Positions 46,235-58,325 of a stretch of 64,000 nt of DNA are shown piece after piece. The stretch is taken from contig NC_085869.1 of the NCBI RefSeq assembly GCF_034702125.1, positions 14,554,044 to 14,618,043 of the forward strand, given 5' to 3'. A model generated the notes under the pieces. That model was given only the letters and a program-made list of their open reading frames with translations. It was not told the DNA's origin and made no database searches. Each line of letters begins with the position of its first letter. Position 1 is the stretch's first letter. Both the position numbers and the translations under genes were made by a program. The stretch comes from Engraulis encrasicolus. Lineage: Eukaryota > Chordata > Actinopteri > Clupeiformes > Engraulidae.

Positions 46235-46908
46235 TCTCACACACACAAATACAGTTGCACATACATAAAAACACATTTAAAAGCACATAAGGCGGGTGGG
46301 GTGTTAAAAGATAATGAAATAAACTGAGGAGGAAAGATAAGATCTACAGAGTAATACACACAACAGTACAAACATTTTATTCATATTCTGTATGACCCAT
46401 CCAGATAGCAAGCCAATTGAGGACTACTGTTTGTTTCTTTATCAAAACAAACAAACAAAAGCAACATGTCCATTAGAAATAACGTTTAAAGTTGCTTTTT
46501 AAAAATCTGTCACAGCCTTGAGCTAACAACGTAAGGTGCTGCTTGCATGGTGACATAAGTGCCGACAGTTACAGTATGAAACACTGATTTTTAAAGGCAA
46601 GGCAAGTTTATTTATATAGCGCATTTCATACACAGGTGCAACTCAATGTGCTTCACAAAGTTAACAAATGTAAATGAAAGGAAACAGGGAAGAAAAAATG
46701 AAATCAATTAGAGTCAAAAAACATTTCAAACATTAAGATAAAACATAGGGTAATAATAATAATACTAATAAAATAAAACAAATTAAATAAACATAATAAT
46801 AATAGTAATAATAATAATAATAATAATAAAAAGAATGATATGTAATTTAAGCTAGGGGAAAGCATCTGAGAACAGCTTTGTTTGAGTCTAGATTTTAAGC
46901 TATCAATT

Positions 46909-47670
46909 GGGAGGGAAAGTGGAAAACAGCGATCCTAGCGGTTACGTTCCAAACACCAGGGTGATCCTATTGAAACTCCCATAGAAAAGTTTTTAAAAAA
47001 ATCCCACAAAGATATGACTTGGAACTATAACACCAGACACATTTTTCAGCGTACACAATAGCATGAACTACTACCTGTGAAAATCTCAAGTCATTTTTTG
47101 CCCTTTTAAGAAAAATAGAAATTGTGCCAATCTGGTCGGAAACGGACTACAGCTCCCAGCATGCTGTGCTTCGCGCCTCGTTGACAACACAGAGAAACAA
47201 ATGAACGCGAACGAACGCAAGTTCTTCGCATATCTTCACATTCTTGTAATCCTATGAGTTCCACATTGTCTTCTTATTACACATATATACACGCGATCAT
47301 TTTGGTATGGTTTTAAATTCTCTAGTAGATATGATGGCTTCTGTGGTGACGAGTAACCACCTCTCTGGCTCATGTTTGGCTATGCTAATTTGGCTATGCT
47401 AATTACATGGAGTAAACAAGCCACACATGCCAGTCAGTGTAGTTCTGTATTAGCTTTTTAAAGAATATTAAAATCAGCTCAGATCAGTGAAAAACCGAAC
47501 ATTTTACCACCTGGTTCGATAAAACGGGCCAACATGCCCATAATATGACTGCCACTACTTCTACTTCGTCGTCAGGGCCGAGATGTAATTTTTCAAAGAA
47601 AAAAAACATTCATTTGTTGCAGGGGGTTGGAACGTTGCCAGCAGGGGGCGATGAGATTACTTTCCCTCCC
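46909..47670. mobile_element. 762-bp inverted-repeat element inside the LINE
   Basis: Ends GGGAGGGAAAGT and ACTTTCCCTCCC; similarity extends inward as GGTTACGTTCCAA and TTGGAACGTTGCC. It interrupts the LINE ORF2 frame. Flanks (TATCAATT, TATAGTGG) show no clear duplication. The interior has GGACTACAGCTCCCAGCATG and no transposase. Confidence 0.75.
47638..47649 (+). promoter_or_regulatory. CTCF-like motif 3
   Basis: CCAGCAGGGGGC, near the right end of the element at 46909-47670. Same orientation as the other two. Confidence 0.4.
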
Positions 47671-47799
47671 TATAGTGGGTGCATTTTTTACGTCATCTGG
47701 AAGCTGGTTCCAAAGCTTTGAAGCATAGAAGCTAAAGGCTGCCTCTCCACACTTTGTTTTGACTTTTGGAATCACCAGCAAATAACTTTAAAATAACTC

Positions 47800-48155
47800 C
47801 ATTCTGACTAAAGGGACACTTTGTAGACTATCAGCACATATGGTAGGGTTTTTGTGCAATATGATGTAATGTATGTTTTAGTATGTTTTTTTTTTTTTGC
47901 ACCAATTGGTATGTGATTGAAGGCTCATCTTATTTGGAGGTGAAGAATCTACCACCAGAATCCCATTTTCTTTCAGTATTTATTGGCGAGATATAACGAA
48001 GTGAGGGGGTCAAGAATCTGCAAACGGAGTCCCATTTTCCCTGCTTGAGATGTAAGGAGAGAAGTAATCCTTCAGAAGCAACGAGACAGCAGGGGAAGGG
48101 AGATGCCTGGTGGAAATGGCAGAGGAGATGGGTCCTCTACTCAGACAAGCTGTTT
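47800..48155. other. No recognised feature
   Basis: No repeat ends or coding signature seen. Confidence 0.4.
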
Positions 48156-48159
48156 GATC

Positions 48160-48375
<216 letters not shown>

Positions 48376-48464
48376 CATGTGCATGCATGTGTGGTGAGTG
48401 CAGAGGTGGCAGTTGTGAGGGGGAGGTGGGGTATTTCTGAAAAATACAATAGGCTACATACAAT

Positions 48465-48530
48465 AAAATTACATTACATTTTATTAGCTGACGCTTTTGC
48501 TCAAAGCAGCTCACAAAAGAGGATGTAATC
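48465..48530 (-). repeat. Teleost dispersed repeat tail, reversed
   Basis: TTATTAGCTGACGCTTTTGC and AAAGCAGCTCAC resemble the reverse of the motif at 5490-5530. Confidence 0.45.
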
Positions 48531-48604
48531 AGTAACATACAACATGCACAGACCCAATTAGGTTGCTTCTGCTCAGAGACCCATAACACACAGTACGGTA
48601 TGTG

Positions 48605-48776
48605 GTAACATGCACACGCACACGCATGGACGCATGAACACACGCACGCACGCACGCATGCACACAGACACACACACACACATACATGTGTGCACGCACA
48701 CGAACGCACGCAGGCATGCACGCAGGCACGCGCGCCACAGGCACGCACGCCGCAGGCACGCACGCAGGCACACATG

Positions 48777-48807
<31 letters not shown>
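48605..48807. repeat. Imperfect CACG/CGCA/CA array
   Basis: Degenerate CGCACGCA, GGCACGCACG and CA units. It produces spurious Cys/Val/Arg-rich frames. Confidence 0.95.
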
Positions 48808-48935
48808 TTCCACGTGTCCAGGCCTACTAAGCAGACTGCTTGTTTACTCTTAACTGGTGTGGCCTGTATCTGTCTGTCATATCTCATTTCTGCATTGCTG
48901 ATTTTGTTTACTGCTCAATTGCCTGACTGTGGCTC

Positions 48936-49192
48936 CAGAGGTGGACTTTCCATTAGGCAAACCTGGGCAAATGCCTAGGGCCCCGACCATATCTGTCCTC
49001 CATAGGGGCCCCAACTGTCACACCAGTCGCGGTAAGCACACACACACACAAATAGGCTGGATCTTAATGTGTTTCTTATGCAATGTAATCGAAGATTTAG
49101 AAAAAAAAAACTAAAATAGCACCAAAACACCGAATTTTATTTAGTAGGGCCTATATTTCGCCTTGGGCCCCAAATGGCTATATCCACCCCTG
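48936..49192. mobile_element. hAT-like MITE, CAGAGGTGGACTTTCC end
   Basis: Ends CAGAGGTGGACTTTCC and GGCTATATCCACCCCTG. Flanks TGTGGCTC and TGTGGTTC match at 7 of 8. Confidence 0.8.
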
Positions 49193-49231
49193 TGTGGTTC
49201 TGCCAGTCAGGGATGCCTGAGATGCTGAGGG

Positions 49232-49432
49232 CAGTGTTGCCACATGTCCAGGTTTTCCAAGGATTGTCCTAGTTTGCTAAGGTCTGTCCCGCAAAATGAA
49301 ATGACTGTTCGTTTTTTTATAACCCACTTCCTCATACTGTATTTCCCCATTCAAATAAAGACGTATCATTAATGTTTCACTCTCGTCCGTCAATGTGTCC
49401 TGTTTTTTTACAACTCAGATCTGGCAACCCTA
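49232..49432. mobile_element. hAT-like MITE, CAGTGTTGCCA end
   Basis: Ends CAGTGTTGCCA and TGGCAACCCTA. Flanks GCTGAGGG and GCGGAGGG match at 7 of 8. Confidence 0.7.
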
Positions 49433-49825
49433 GCGGAGGGTCAGGGTGCATGGGATCTATAAACAGCTTCGCTTGACACAAGTGTCAGCATGCCATAGGC
49501 CAGCCTGACTGTGAATGAATCATGTGAAAAGTTAGAATGATACTCCTGAATGCCACTTTGGTGTTGTTGTTTTTGTTGTTGTTGTCGTTTCTTTTGCATA
49601 GCTAACTGTTGGTAATGTACGTAGTCTATGTGGCAGCCATTTTAGATGCCTTTGAGTTTGCTTGTGTGCTTTGAACTGGAAGATGAGGCTGCTGTGGAAG
49701 CTGTGACGTGTAACGCATGCTAAGAAAAGCAGGTGCCCCCCGCCCACTATTGTGTCTCCATGTGTGAAGGTGTTTCTGCCATGCACTTCCTTGAATTCAA
49801 GGTCACATATAGGATTCCACATACA

Positions 49826-49829
<4 letters not shown>

Positions 49830-49913
<84 letters not shown>
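49830..49913. repeat. (TC)n microsatellite
   Basis: About 84 bp of pure CT. Confidence 0.98.
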
Positions 49914-49915
<2 letters not shown>

Positions 49916-50244
49916 GATGTCGTAGTTTTCCATTAATGTGCCAACTTATGTATGCATTTACTCAGTAACATTGTGTTTGGGAATAATTATCCATAGACTA
50001 GCAATTGCATTGCAGTGCATTTGCAACACCAATTATTCCACCAAGCCAACTGCAACTCCACATAATTTTCTTGAGGCAAAAACAGGGGGAAAAAATTACA
50101 GAGCCATCGCTGGAGTGATACAGAAGGTTTTTGAAGTTTGCAGTGTATTTGATATTGTAATACTCTCTATGAATTTTCTTTTTTTCTTTTTTTTCAATTT
50201 TCGGTATTTGTTAATGCTTATTTGCGTATTTGTTACGTTAATGC

Positions 50245-50410
50245 GCATTTTAGCCTTTATTGCCGTAGGTAGGACAGGGAAGATTCAAGACAGGAAAGTA
50301 TTGTGAGCGAGAGAAATGGGAAATGGTCAGGAAATGACCTTGTGTTGAAATCAATCTGGGTGCCTGGTGTTATGGTACGGCGCCTAAGTTAGTCCACCGA
50401 GCCCCTGTGC
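50245..50410 (-). mobile_element. SINE-1 (copy 7)
   Basis: On the minus strand: GGGGCTCGGTGGACTAAC, a decayed B box GATTGATTTC, CATTTCCTGACC, and a tail towards AATAAAGGC. Confidence 0.6.
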
Positions 50411-50454
50411 CCCACTCCCCAAGAGTTTAAATAGCACTGTAGAATTCATGGTGT

Positions 50455-50625
50455 GTTTCTTGTAGAAATGCTGCGCTAAGCCCCCCACATTTGGGCTTGC
50501 ATGCCCACGGGGACCCCGGTTCGAGTCCGGTCGGGATCATTTCCCAATCCCACCCCGTCTCTCTGTCCCACCCACTTCCTGTCACCATCTCAGACTGTCC
50601 TATCAAATAAAGGCATAAAAGCCCC

Positions 50626-50640
<15 letters not shown>
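50455..50640 (+). mobile_element. SINE-1 (copy 8)
   Basis: B box CGGTTCGAGTCCGG, ATCATTTCCCAATCCC, CCGTCTCTCTGTCCC, CACCATCTCAGACTGTCC and AATAAAGGCATAAAAGCCC, then an (AT)n tail to 50664. The Tc1-like element sits in that tail. Confidence 0.75.
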
Positions 50641-50665
<25 letters not shown>

Positions 50666-50668
<3 letters not shown>

Positions 50669-52290
50669 TCCCAGGAAAAAGTTTGTACACCCTTTGACAT
50701 TTCTTACATTTCTGTCAAAATTGGTCATAAAACATAGTCTGATCTTTCCAGAAATCACAAGAAGGAACAACCAGAGTCTGCTTTAACTAATTCAACCCAA
50801 ACATTTACAAGTTTTCATATTTTCATTGGTCATAAGATGTAAACATTCACAGGACAGCAAGGCATAAGTAAGTACACCCTTGCATTCAATAGGTTTTAAC
50901 CTTAAGTTAGTCGCAATAACCTCAACCAGATGTTTCCTGTAGTTGCAGATCAGATTAACAAAACAATCTGGATGTATCTTGTCTCCCTCTTCTTTAGAAA
51001 ACTGCCCTTCTTCAGCAAGGTTTCTGGGATATCTTTAGTGAATAGCTTTCTTGACTTCATGCCATATCAAATGTTTTTGTCAGAGCTTTGACTGGGCTAT
51101 TCCAGAATGTGTATTTCATTCTTATGAAGCAATTCAAATGTCAATTGCCTCTAAAATATGGGTAGTTGTCCCATTTCAGCACCCATCCTCTTGTGTGCCT
51201 CAACTGTGTGACAGACTACCTCACATTCTTTCTGTAAAATATCTCAATAAACTTCTGAGTTCATTGTTCCACTGATAATAGCTAACTGACAAGGGCCTGA
51301 GGCACCAAGGTAGCCGCATATAATGATGCTGCCGCCACCATACTGAAAAGTGGAGATGATGTTTTGGTGAAGGTGTGGTTCTCCAGTTCTCCTCCAAACA
51401 TGATACTATGTGTTCCCCTGAAAAATTCAACTTTAGTTTCAACGTTGGTCTACTGAATATTTAGCAGTAATTTTATGAAGCATATAAATGCTTTTTCGCA
51501 AACCTCAAAGTTGCAGCAATATTTTTTTTGGACAGAAACCCCAATAATTTTAGATTGGCAGAATGAACCCCATTTTTAGCTTTTCTTGGTTACATCTCCA
51601 CATCTGAGTATGGTGGCGGGAGCATCATTATATGCGGCTACCTTGCTGCCTCAGGCCCTTGAAAGTTTGCTACTATCAGTGGAGCAATGAACTCAAGTTT
51701 ATTGTGATATTTTACAGAAAAAATGTGAGGAAGTCTGTCACACAGTTGAAGCACACAAGAGGATGGGTGCTGAAATGTGACAACAACCCATACTTAAGAA
51801 GCAAATCGACATTAGAATGGCTTCATAACAATGAAGTACACATTCTGGAATAGCCCAGACAAAGCCCTGACTAAAAACAATTGAGATTATATGGCATGAA
51901 GTCAATAAAGCTATGCACTCCAGACATCCCAGAAACCTTGATGACGAGAGGCAGTTCTCTAAAGAAGAGGGAGACAAGATACATCCAGATTGCTTTGTTA
52001 ATCTGATCTGCAACTACAGGACAAGTCTGGTTGAGGATATTGCAACTAACTGAGGGTTAAAACCTATTTAATGCAAGGGTGTACTTACTTATGCCTTGCT
52101 CTCCTGTGAATGTTATAGCCTTATGGCCAATAAAAATATGAAAAAAATTAATTGTTTGTGTGGAATTAGTTAAAGCAGACTCTGATTGTTCCTTCTTGAG
52201 ATTTCCGGGAAGATCAGACCATGTTTTATGATCTATTTTGACTGAAAAGTAAGAAATTTCAAAGGGTGTACAAACTTTTTCTTGGGACTG
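50666..52290. mobile_element. Palindromic Tc1-like element
   Basis: Inverted ends CAGTCCCAGGAAAAAGTTTG and CAAACTTTTTCTTGGGACTG, with TA on both sides. Both halves carry the same 3' part of a Tc1-like transposase gene in opposite directions. The right half (plus strand) has YGGGSI and, after CDNNPY, SKSTLEWLH, then HILE-stop-PRQSPD, the usual catalytic-domain order. The left half shows the same words on the minus strand, including a VWRRTGEP motif. Arms are about 705 bp (50666-51370 and 51588-52290) around a unique spacer. Stops in both halves make it non-coding. The first half of a normal transposase gene (DNA-binding domain) is absent. Confidence 0.85.
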
Positions 52291-52838
52291 TATATATATA
52301 TTAAAAAAAAGAAATGCTACACTCTCGAGTGTAATTCTTGAAGCAAGTCTTGAAGACCCTGAAGAATGTGTAACACTTTACAATAAGGGTATATGAATGA
52401 TATTGGAATTATGTTGTAATAAATGTATGATTTATGGTCAATTAACACATGACTTAGGCCTATGTATGCAGTGATGTTTAATATAATGAAAAGGGAGTCC
52501 TGCTTAATGCCTGCATAATGACTCACTATTAACTAATTGTGCAAATCAAAGGTGAATTCATGGTGTGAGTTCCAAGTGTTAATATATCATGATATCTGAT
52601 AACACTGCTGTTAATATATCATGTATCCAAGTGTTAATATAGCCTATCGTGTATAAACCCTCCGTTAATATATCATGTAATAACACTGCCAGATCGATTC
52701 TTATCATATATGAATTTGACCTTAGGTAGACCCTCTTATTGCAGCAGGGGTCGCCGGCGACCCTATTCACTTGCTGAAAATGCTTAACTACAGCATAACA
52801 ACATTGCTGTGACATTACAGAGAGCCATAGTGCTGCGC

Positions 52839-53122
52839 TAAGGGGTTTTAAGGGGTGGCATCAAAGGTAAATTATGGGAAATTATGTTCTCTGTGGCCAA
52901 AGTGGGAGAACATTTGGCCAGGGACTATGTGTGTCCAGAAGAGGCGGCTTCTAGGCTACAGCCAGCAGGTGACCGATATGAAGGTTGCACCCCTCTACGT
53001 TTCGAACACCGCAGAGTCAACGGTGACCTATTGCAACATCTTCCTGGCACAGTGGTGTCACGCAGCCTCTGTGAGTCGGCTATCATGAGAAACGACTGGA
53101 TTGTGATAAAGCAGGATTTTTA
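52839..53122 (+). CDS. Short open frame in foldback loop, unknown
   Basis: The frame is open from 52839 (after TAA) to TAG at 53120-53122, with an ATG at 52884 giving 79 codons. Residues are mixed and charged (for example PEEAASRLQPAGDRYEGCTP, then RFEHRRVNGD), unlike the low-complexity frames elsewhere. Another frame over the same bases is open too (ATG 52855), which weakens the case. I do not recognise the protein. It might be a captured gene piece or chance. Confidence 0.25.
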
Positions 53123-53306
53123 GCTTTATATTAATTTCCACTATAATTTTGCACTTTTAATTTACCTTTGTAAATGTACCATGTAACCTTTACTTCTATA
53201 CTCAACATATGCTGCATGCATAAGGTAGGACTATGTATGAACTAATGCCACCCCTTATAAGGTCAAATTCATATATGATAAGGATCGATCTGGCAGTGTT
53301 ATTACG

Positions 53307-53675
53307 GGCAGTCATGGGTGAGCACGGGCAGTCATGGGTGAGCGACGGGCAGTCATGGGTGAGCGGTTAGGGCGTCAGACTTGCATCCCAGAGGTTGCCG
53401 GTTTGACTCCCGACCCGCCAGGTTGGTGGCGGGAGTAATCAACCAGTGCTCTCCCCCATCCTCTTCCATGACTGAGGTACCCTGAGCATGGTACCGTCCC
53501 ACCGCACTGCTCCCCATGGGGCGCCACTGAGGGCTGCCCCCTTGCACGGGTGAGGCATAAATGCAATTTCGTTGTGTGCAGTGTGCAGTGTTCACTTGTG
53601 TGCTGTGGAGTGCTGTGTCACAATGACAATGGGAGTTGGAGTTTCCCAATGGGCTTTCACTTTCACTTTCACATG
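53307..53675 (+). mobile_element. SINE-2 (copy 2) with triplicated head
   Basis: Head GGGCAGTCATGGGTGAGC is present three times (about 53308, 53328, 53349), and the last runs on as GGTTAGGGCGTCAGAC (A box) and CCGGTTTGACTCCCG (B box). The body and end match 13373-13668 reversed. It ends in CTTTCACTTTCAC. It interrupts the right arm of the foldback. Confidence 0.85.
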
Positions 53676-54049
53676 ATATATTAACAGCAGGCTAATACAC
53701 GATATATTAATATTTGAATACATGATATATTAAAAGCAGCATTAACAGCAGGGTTAATACACAATATATTAATACTTGGATACATGATATATTAACAGCA
53801 GTGTTATTAATTAGCTAATAGTGAGTCATTAGGACTTCAAGCAGGACTCCCTTTTAATCACTGCATACATAAGTCATGTGTTAATTAACCATAAATCATA
53901 CATTAATTAGAACATAATTCCAAAATCGTTCATGTACCCCTATTGTAAAGTGTTACCCACAACGCTTATATTAGGCTGGAAAAGCCTGTTTATCATATCA
54001 TGCTAACCCACTAAAATAAAATACAAGAATTACACTCGAGAGTGCTCCA

Positions 54050-54340
54050 CACCGGCAGACCTTGTAAAAACAGTTTGGAGTCGAGCGCACTTTTTGAATT
54101 CATGGTGTGCCCACAATGTGTCCTCTACAGCTCCATCTCCATCCTCCTGATCAGATCACAGTCCAATTTCCTGCGCACTCCGCAGTATTTCCTCATTAGC
54201 GTAACACAGCATCCGACAAGCCCTCGACACAGATCTGCTTCAGTCTATTTTTCATTCTTCTTACGTAATGTTATTTTATCTCACTTATTTACATGTCAAC
54301 CTCCTCTCCTGTTTGTATTAATATTAGGCCTACATTATAT
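54050..54340. other. No recognised feature
   Basis: No repeat ends seen; a 127-codon frame (54042-54425) lacks any signature. Confidence 0.4.
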
Positions 54341-54344
54341 TAAA

Positions 54345-54450
54345 GTACAGATGCTTTTATCCAAAGCGACTGACATGCCAACCTGTACTGTTTGTATTAA
54401 CATTAGGCTATATTATATTACATGATGCTTTTATCCAAAGAGACTTACAG
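54345..54450 (-). repeat. Teleost dispersed repeat tail, two pieces
   Basis: ATGCTTTTATCCAAAGCGAC and ATGCTTTTATCCAAAGAGAC lie about 75 bp apart, each followed by related sequence. The motif is common in teleosts. Confidence 0.6.
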
Positions 54451-54593
54451 TTACATATGTAGAGGGTAGAGTGAACCAATTCCCCAACCAGTTGGCCATG
54501 CGTGCCCAAATTCAGTGTGAGGTTTGGTAGGAAATCAACAATCTGTCATTCATTAGTGTTAGAATTTACATGCCAAAAAAAACACAGTCATCC

Positions 54594-54774
54594 CAACTCA
54601 TCAATTTCTGACTACCTTTGACCAGACAGCAATTTTTGACATCAAGGGCATACCTGCCACGTTGCATGTGGACTAGGTAGCCTAAACCTAGACCTTTCCC
54701 TATACCTAACCGTCAGTGAAGCTATGCTGCCAAAATTGCGGTCTGGTCAAAGGTAGTCAGAAATTGACGAGTTG
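54594..54774. mobile_element. MITE, CAACTCATCAATTTCTGAC ends
   Basis: Inverted ends of about 34 bp beginning CAACTCATCAATTTCTGAC and containing CCTTTGACCAGAC. A fragment of the left end is at 10499-10530. Confidence 0.85.
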
Positions 54775-54779
54775 AGAGG

Positions 54780-56525
54780 AGACACTGCAGCCATAAAACT
54801 ATCCATTCCTCACAGATAGGGATACGGCATTGATCATACAGTAAGTGGTATGTTACGAGGGCTATGGGGAACATCAGGTATATGACCCTATGGTATCATA
54901 TCTTCCAGACAATGGTGGTGTTGGGTATAGCAACTTTACATATTAGCTAAAGGAATAGAGCAATTGGAATTACAATGACATAAAGGTTGTTATCAATCTG
55001 AGGTGCACAGAGAGAGGCAAGCCAAATCTCATGTCTAATGTAAGGAGGTATTTACATCAGAATAATTTGCTGACATGTTCACTGGAGCCCAGATACAGCA
55101 TGCAACACTATTGTCAGCAAGTGTATCTATCATATCATGACCTTTTTACACCAGCGCTCAGCCCTCTCTCACTTTTATTCAGAGAATGACCGAGTTTTGT
55201 GTCTGGGCCACAACCTATTCTGTCATCTTGTCATGTACAATGGATTCCTCCCACTACACTTAATCCTGGGCTGAGACAAAAAAAAGATGTCACCTAATTT
55301 TTCATGCCAAAATTGGGCTTTAGTAAAACAACATTCATATTTTGTGTTTTTGTAACTGGGTGTGGATAAATCTGGGTTATGTGATTCAAATGGAATGTGA
55401 AACATAAAACATAACTCGCCAAATTAAATTCCCCTGACATTGCTTAAAAAAATCCTCAGCCTTTGAGAAAACTATAGTACATTACCAGTTCGTTCGCTTG
55501 CGCAGCTATTTAAAATCATACTGCAGCACCTTTGTGTCTGTTCGACTGAGTTATTCAACCAGAACCTGAGGTTGAGAGTAGCTGACATACATTTTAATTA
55601 CATGCACTATTCATTAAAACATGGGCTCCCAGCATGTGTTATGTTTCTATGTGGATACATCTGTCTGCACTGGCTCCTCTAAAAATAAAAAGGTACAATG
55701 CAGGAGAAAAAAATGCTCAAGCTGCCTATGAAATAAAATAGATTCATTCTGTTCTTAACTGCTCAGCGAATCCCCCAGAGTTTTACTTTTGGGTGGTACC
55801 AGGCAACGTTAACATCATTTTTGTGCGTATGCGTGTGTGGGCGTGGATCACTGAGGTCTCTTTTCTGAGCCTTAGAGAGAGAGAGAGAAAAAGAGCACGC
55901 TCACTCCCACTTCAGATGGGAATAGAGCCAACGACCGACGCACACTCACTCTTGGTCGGCGAGGAAGGTCGGAGCGCATAAGAGAAACCGTCACTCTAAA
56001 CAGAAGAAGGTCAAATGCAAAAGGAGTGCGCCGCTCCAGCCTGACAAAGACAGATTAATTGCAACGTATTGCAGGAAGTCTCCACGTTCTTCCTGTGGGC
56101 AGCCCAGGAGGAATGGTTGCTTCCAGGCAGAGGCCCTTTGTCTTGGGGCTTACTTACTCTCTAACAGTGGGAAGGAGTTAGACGGTGTACACAACAATAG
56201 CAAACTCAGTCATGTTCTCCGCTCATGTTCTTCTGCGCTCTTAACCATACTGCCATTGGAAATGATGATGAGAGGAAGAATGATACTTATCCATCATTGC
56301 AAGGAGTTAGCAATGCATGTACGTAATACATAGAAATGGATGGCAAGGCCCTCTGTCTTACTTACTGTAACAGTGAGAAGGAGTGAGAGGGTGTACAGAA
56401 CAATGGGAAACTCAATCATGTCCTACTGTTCTGTTCCTTGGCATCGCAACTGATGATGGAGGTAGTACTTGGCAATTGTTATGAGGGTTAAGAGAGTTAT
56501 GGTAAAGCTATGTAATACACAGGCG
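54780..56525. other. No recognised repeat or gene
   Basis: About 1.7 kb without repeat ends. Two related blocks near 56155-56235 and 56365-56440 (CTTACT, CAGTG.GAAGGAGT, GGTGTACA.AACAAT) look like a diverged local duplication of some 210 bp. Confidence 0.4.
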
Positions 56526-56531
56526 TAGAAT

Positions 56532-56533
<2 letters not shown>

Positions 56534-56602
<69 letters not shown>
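56534..56602. repeat. (GA)n microsatellite
   Basis: About 69 bp of GA. Confidence 0.98.
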
Positions 56603-56606
<4 letters not shown>

Positions 56607-56828
56607 GATTCATAGAACATTTCAGTATTTATCCAAATTTCAACATTTTGACATCGCTCTGTGAAAACACGTCTCATGGAGAAGGCTTAAATGAGCCGTA
56701 CAGATGCTGTGAGGAAGACAAATGGCTTCCTATTAACTTTCTGGCTGATCAGATGTTCTGGCAGCTCACAGCTCCTCTGTCTCCCCCACCCTTCTGCCCT
56801 TCTCTAGACAGCTCATATGAGACCCTGG

Positions 56829-56969
56829 CCATTTCTCAATGTCAAGTGTTCTAGCCTTGATAGTGCGTGAAATGCCAAGTGATTGGATACTCCGCGGAGA
56901 TCACAGATTATCCAATCACTGGGTGTTCCACGCACTACCAAGGCTAGAACACTTGACATTGGGAAATGG
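56829..56969. mobile_element. 141-bp foldback MITE
   Basis: Arms of about 60 bp beginning CCATTTCTCAATGTCAAG with its inverse at the right; the loop includes TCCGCGGAGA. No clear duplication. Confidence 0.75.
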
Positions 56970-57249
56970 TACCTGTGTGCGGGGACAGATTATGACTCCA
57001 TGGGCCCCTGGGCCAGACAACAAGAAAGGGCCCCTCTCAATGGGTGTTGCTGGTTTAGAAAATAATTCAGGGTTTTAGGCCAGGTGTGGGAGCCTATGTT
57101 GTCGGGGGGTTGTCCCCTGAGAAAATGTGAAAATACATTGGTTAAAAGTGTGATTTTAACGCAATATGAAAATGCAAACATAGAGGCTAGAGCTTCGGGG
57201 CCTCCTTGAGTCGTGGGCCCAGTAGGCCCGTGCAGTAATCTGTAATCTG

Positions 57250-57369
<120 letters not shown>

Positions 57370-57478
57370 CCTGTGTGTCAGTGTTACTGTAATGTTGTTT
57401 TGGTGGTGCATTGGTGCTTTGCATGTCTCAGGGGGGAATGCACTGCAGCGACTCTGTTTTTGAGCTGTTTTAAACTGA

Positions 57479-57633
<155 letters not shown>

Positions 57634-57829
57634 CTCCCTTGTCCCGCCGTAAATATAGACACTTTCTAGCTACTCCTTGCCCTTCCTGTATGTATCTGTT
57701 TGAAGTGTTCTCTGTGGCTTGACTTGGAGTGTTCTCTCCACCACACCCCTTGCAGCGTTAGACAAGCCAGGGCAGGGGCCGATTCTCCCTCCTCTCTTTT
57801 AACAGCTATGGCTGTATGGCTATAGCCCT

Positions 57830-57975
57830 CAGGGCCTCTGACAGCTTTGGCTGACAATGTTTTTGGAAAGGGGCCCCAAATCCAATACATGCAATTTACA
57901 TGCAGACAACCCAACTCTGGGCCCCCATTTCCCTGGGCCCGGGACAACTGACCCCTCTGTCCCCCTCCTTCCTTG
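57830..57975 (+). mobile_element. MITE-A (copy 5)
   Basis: CAGGGCCTCTGACAGC at the left, GGGCCCGGGACAACTGACCC inside. Flanks ATAGCCCT and ATGGCCTT match at 6 of 8. Confidence 0.7.
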
Positions 57976-57984
57976 ATGGCCTTG

Positions 57985-57989
<5 letters not shown>

Positions 57990-58053
<64 letters not shown>
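57990..58053. repeat. (CT)n microsatellite
   Basis: 64 bp of CT. Confidence 0.98.
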
Positions 58054-58057
<4 letters not shown>

Positions 58058-58325
58058 CTCTCTCTCCTTCTCATCCCCCCTCTCGCTCAGCTTTCCGTTT
58101 GTGCTTCACCAACCCCCCCCAACCCCCCCGCAACCCCCCCGCAGGGACACTCAGGCAGCTTGGTAAAAGGTCAGAGATTTTGTATGCCAAAGCTGTGCTG
58201 TCATTGAGGACGTATTGATTAGGTGGATGGTCTCAATGGTCTGGCATTTACGTTTGTTATATCCTATTTTGCAAGATCTCGTGTTTCTTTAATGCCTACT
58301 GTAAGTATGTCATGAGTTTGTCTTA

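Larger units (their letters stand above)
46595..47790 (-). mobile_element. L2-type LINE 3' end, split by an insertion
   Basis: On the minus strand from about 47790: GEAAFSFYASKLWNQLPDDV, then NAPT, is the ORF2 C-terminal tail of L2-like LINEs. The frame is broken at 47670 and resumes at 46908 with IDSLKSRLKQSCSQ. The 3' UTR follows with (ATT)n and ends CGCTATATAAATAAACTTGC, CTTGCC. Sense order and spacing match the copy at 671-946. Truncated and dead. Confidence 0.85.
52320..54044. mobile_element. 1.7-kb foldback element
   Basis: Outer ends CACTCTCGAGTGTAATTCTTG... and their inverse at 54024-54044. The left arm 52320-52725 pairs in blocks with 53675-54044 and with 53259-53308; a SINE insertion (53307-53675) separates those two blocks. 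The arms contain repeated TTAATATATCATG words. A loop of about 530 bp holds an open frame (52839-53122). No clear target duplication. Confidence 0.75.
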
